Positions 4,971 to 5,053 of a DNA stretch of 5,053 nt are shown here, in pieces. The first letter of the stretch is position 1. The number at the start of each line of letters is the position of its first letter. Position numbers and translations under genes: made by a program. The stretch is from Planctomycetaceae bacterium (GTDB lineage: Bacteria; Planctomycetota; Planctomycetia; Pirellulales; Thermoguttaceae), in the NCBI GenBank assembly GCA_031266315.1, contig JAISBG010000126.1, positions 1-5,053 of the forward strand, read 5' to 3'. The notes below the pieces were generated by a model. The model did not search any database and was not told the origin of the DNA. It saw only the letters and a list, made by a program, of their open reading frames with translations.

Positions 4971-5053
4971 TTTTTTACAGTTTTAATTTCTTATATACCT
5001 ATACTCTTCGCGATCAATAAATAGATATTTATTGACTTTGTAGGGTAAAGTAT
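4971..5053. other. Non-coding right edge with a small AT-rich palindrome
   Basis: CAATAAAT (5015-5022), loop AGAT, ATTTATTG (5027-5034) forms an 8-bp AT-rich palindrome. It is followed by TTGACT (5032-5037), which is a reasonable -35 box for a gene beyond the window; the matching -10 would fall outside. There is no open reading frame of note here. Confidence 0.35.

Noticed and set aside
4955..4980. Terminator at CTGTCGGTTTTTTACAG
   Set aside because: The stem is only 4 bp (CTGT/ACAG) with the T-run inside the loop, and no gene ends nearby.

Overview
The window looks like a piece of a moderate-to-low-GC bacterial chromosome. It has three complete, unrelated protein genes separated by wide, repeat-rich spacers. 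I infer Planctomycetota as a plausible host, from the isolated flagellar-type ATPase, the nucleosidase/phosphorylase with a long N-terminal extension, mostly absent Shine-Dalgarno sequences and large hairpin-filled intergenic regions. This placement is not proven by the sequence.

Layout. Positions 1-150 hold hairpins and one copy of a dispersed repeat (called family A here). A FliI/SctN-type export ATPase lies at 217-1539 (+). The 344-base spacer after it is dominated by a nested inverted repeat (family B, 1561-1789) made of six small hairpins in mirror order. A phosphorylase-superfamily gene (MTA/SAH nucleosidase-like) follows at 1884-2825 (+), with a TTG start behind a good AGGAG. It converges on an L-arabinose-isomerase-like gene at 3073-4500 (-). 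The spacer between those two is almost filled by a second, self-complementary family A copy (2851-3047) whose centre is a perfect 28-bp hairpin. Upstream of the isomerase (4501-5053) there is no credible gene. That stretch holds a good sigma-70-type promoter for the isomerase, a 46-nt leader segment with no G, another nested inverted repeat (family C, 4667-4799), a degraded family A copy (4818-4903), and a 16-base direct repeat of the left window edge.

The three genes do not form an evident pathway. The ATPase would power export of flagellar or type III substrates, the nucleosidase-like enzyme would act on purine nucleosides or a related N-glycoside, and the isomerase would interconvert an aldose and a ketose. 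Each seems to be its own transcription unit. The two forward genes share a promoter-like module (TAYCAA, 17 bases, CACAG-preceded TATAWW), while the isomerase has TTTACA-17-TATAGT.

I found no new defence or mobile system with its own proteins. The most unusual content is the non-coding repeat architecture, which looks like REP/MITE-type elements without a mobilising gene in the window.
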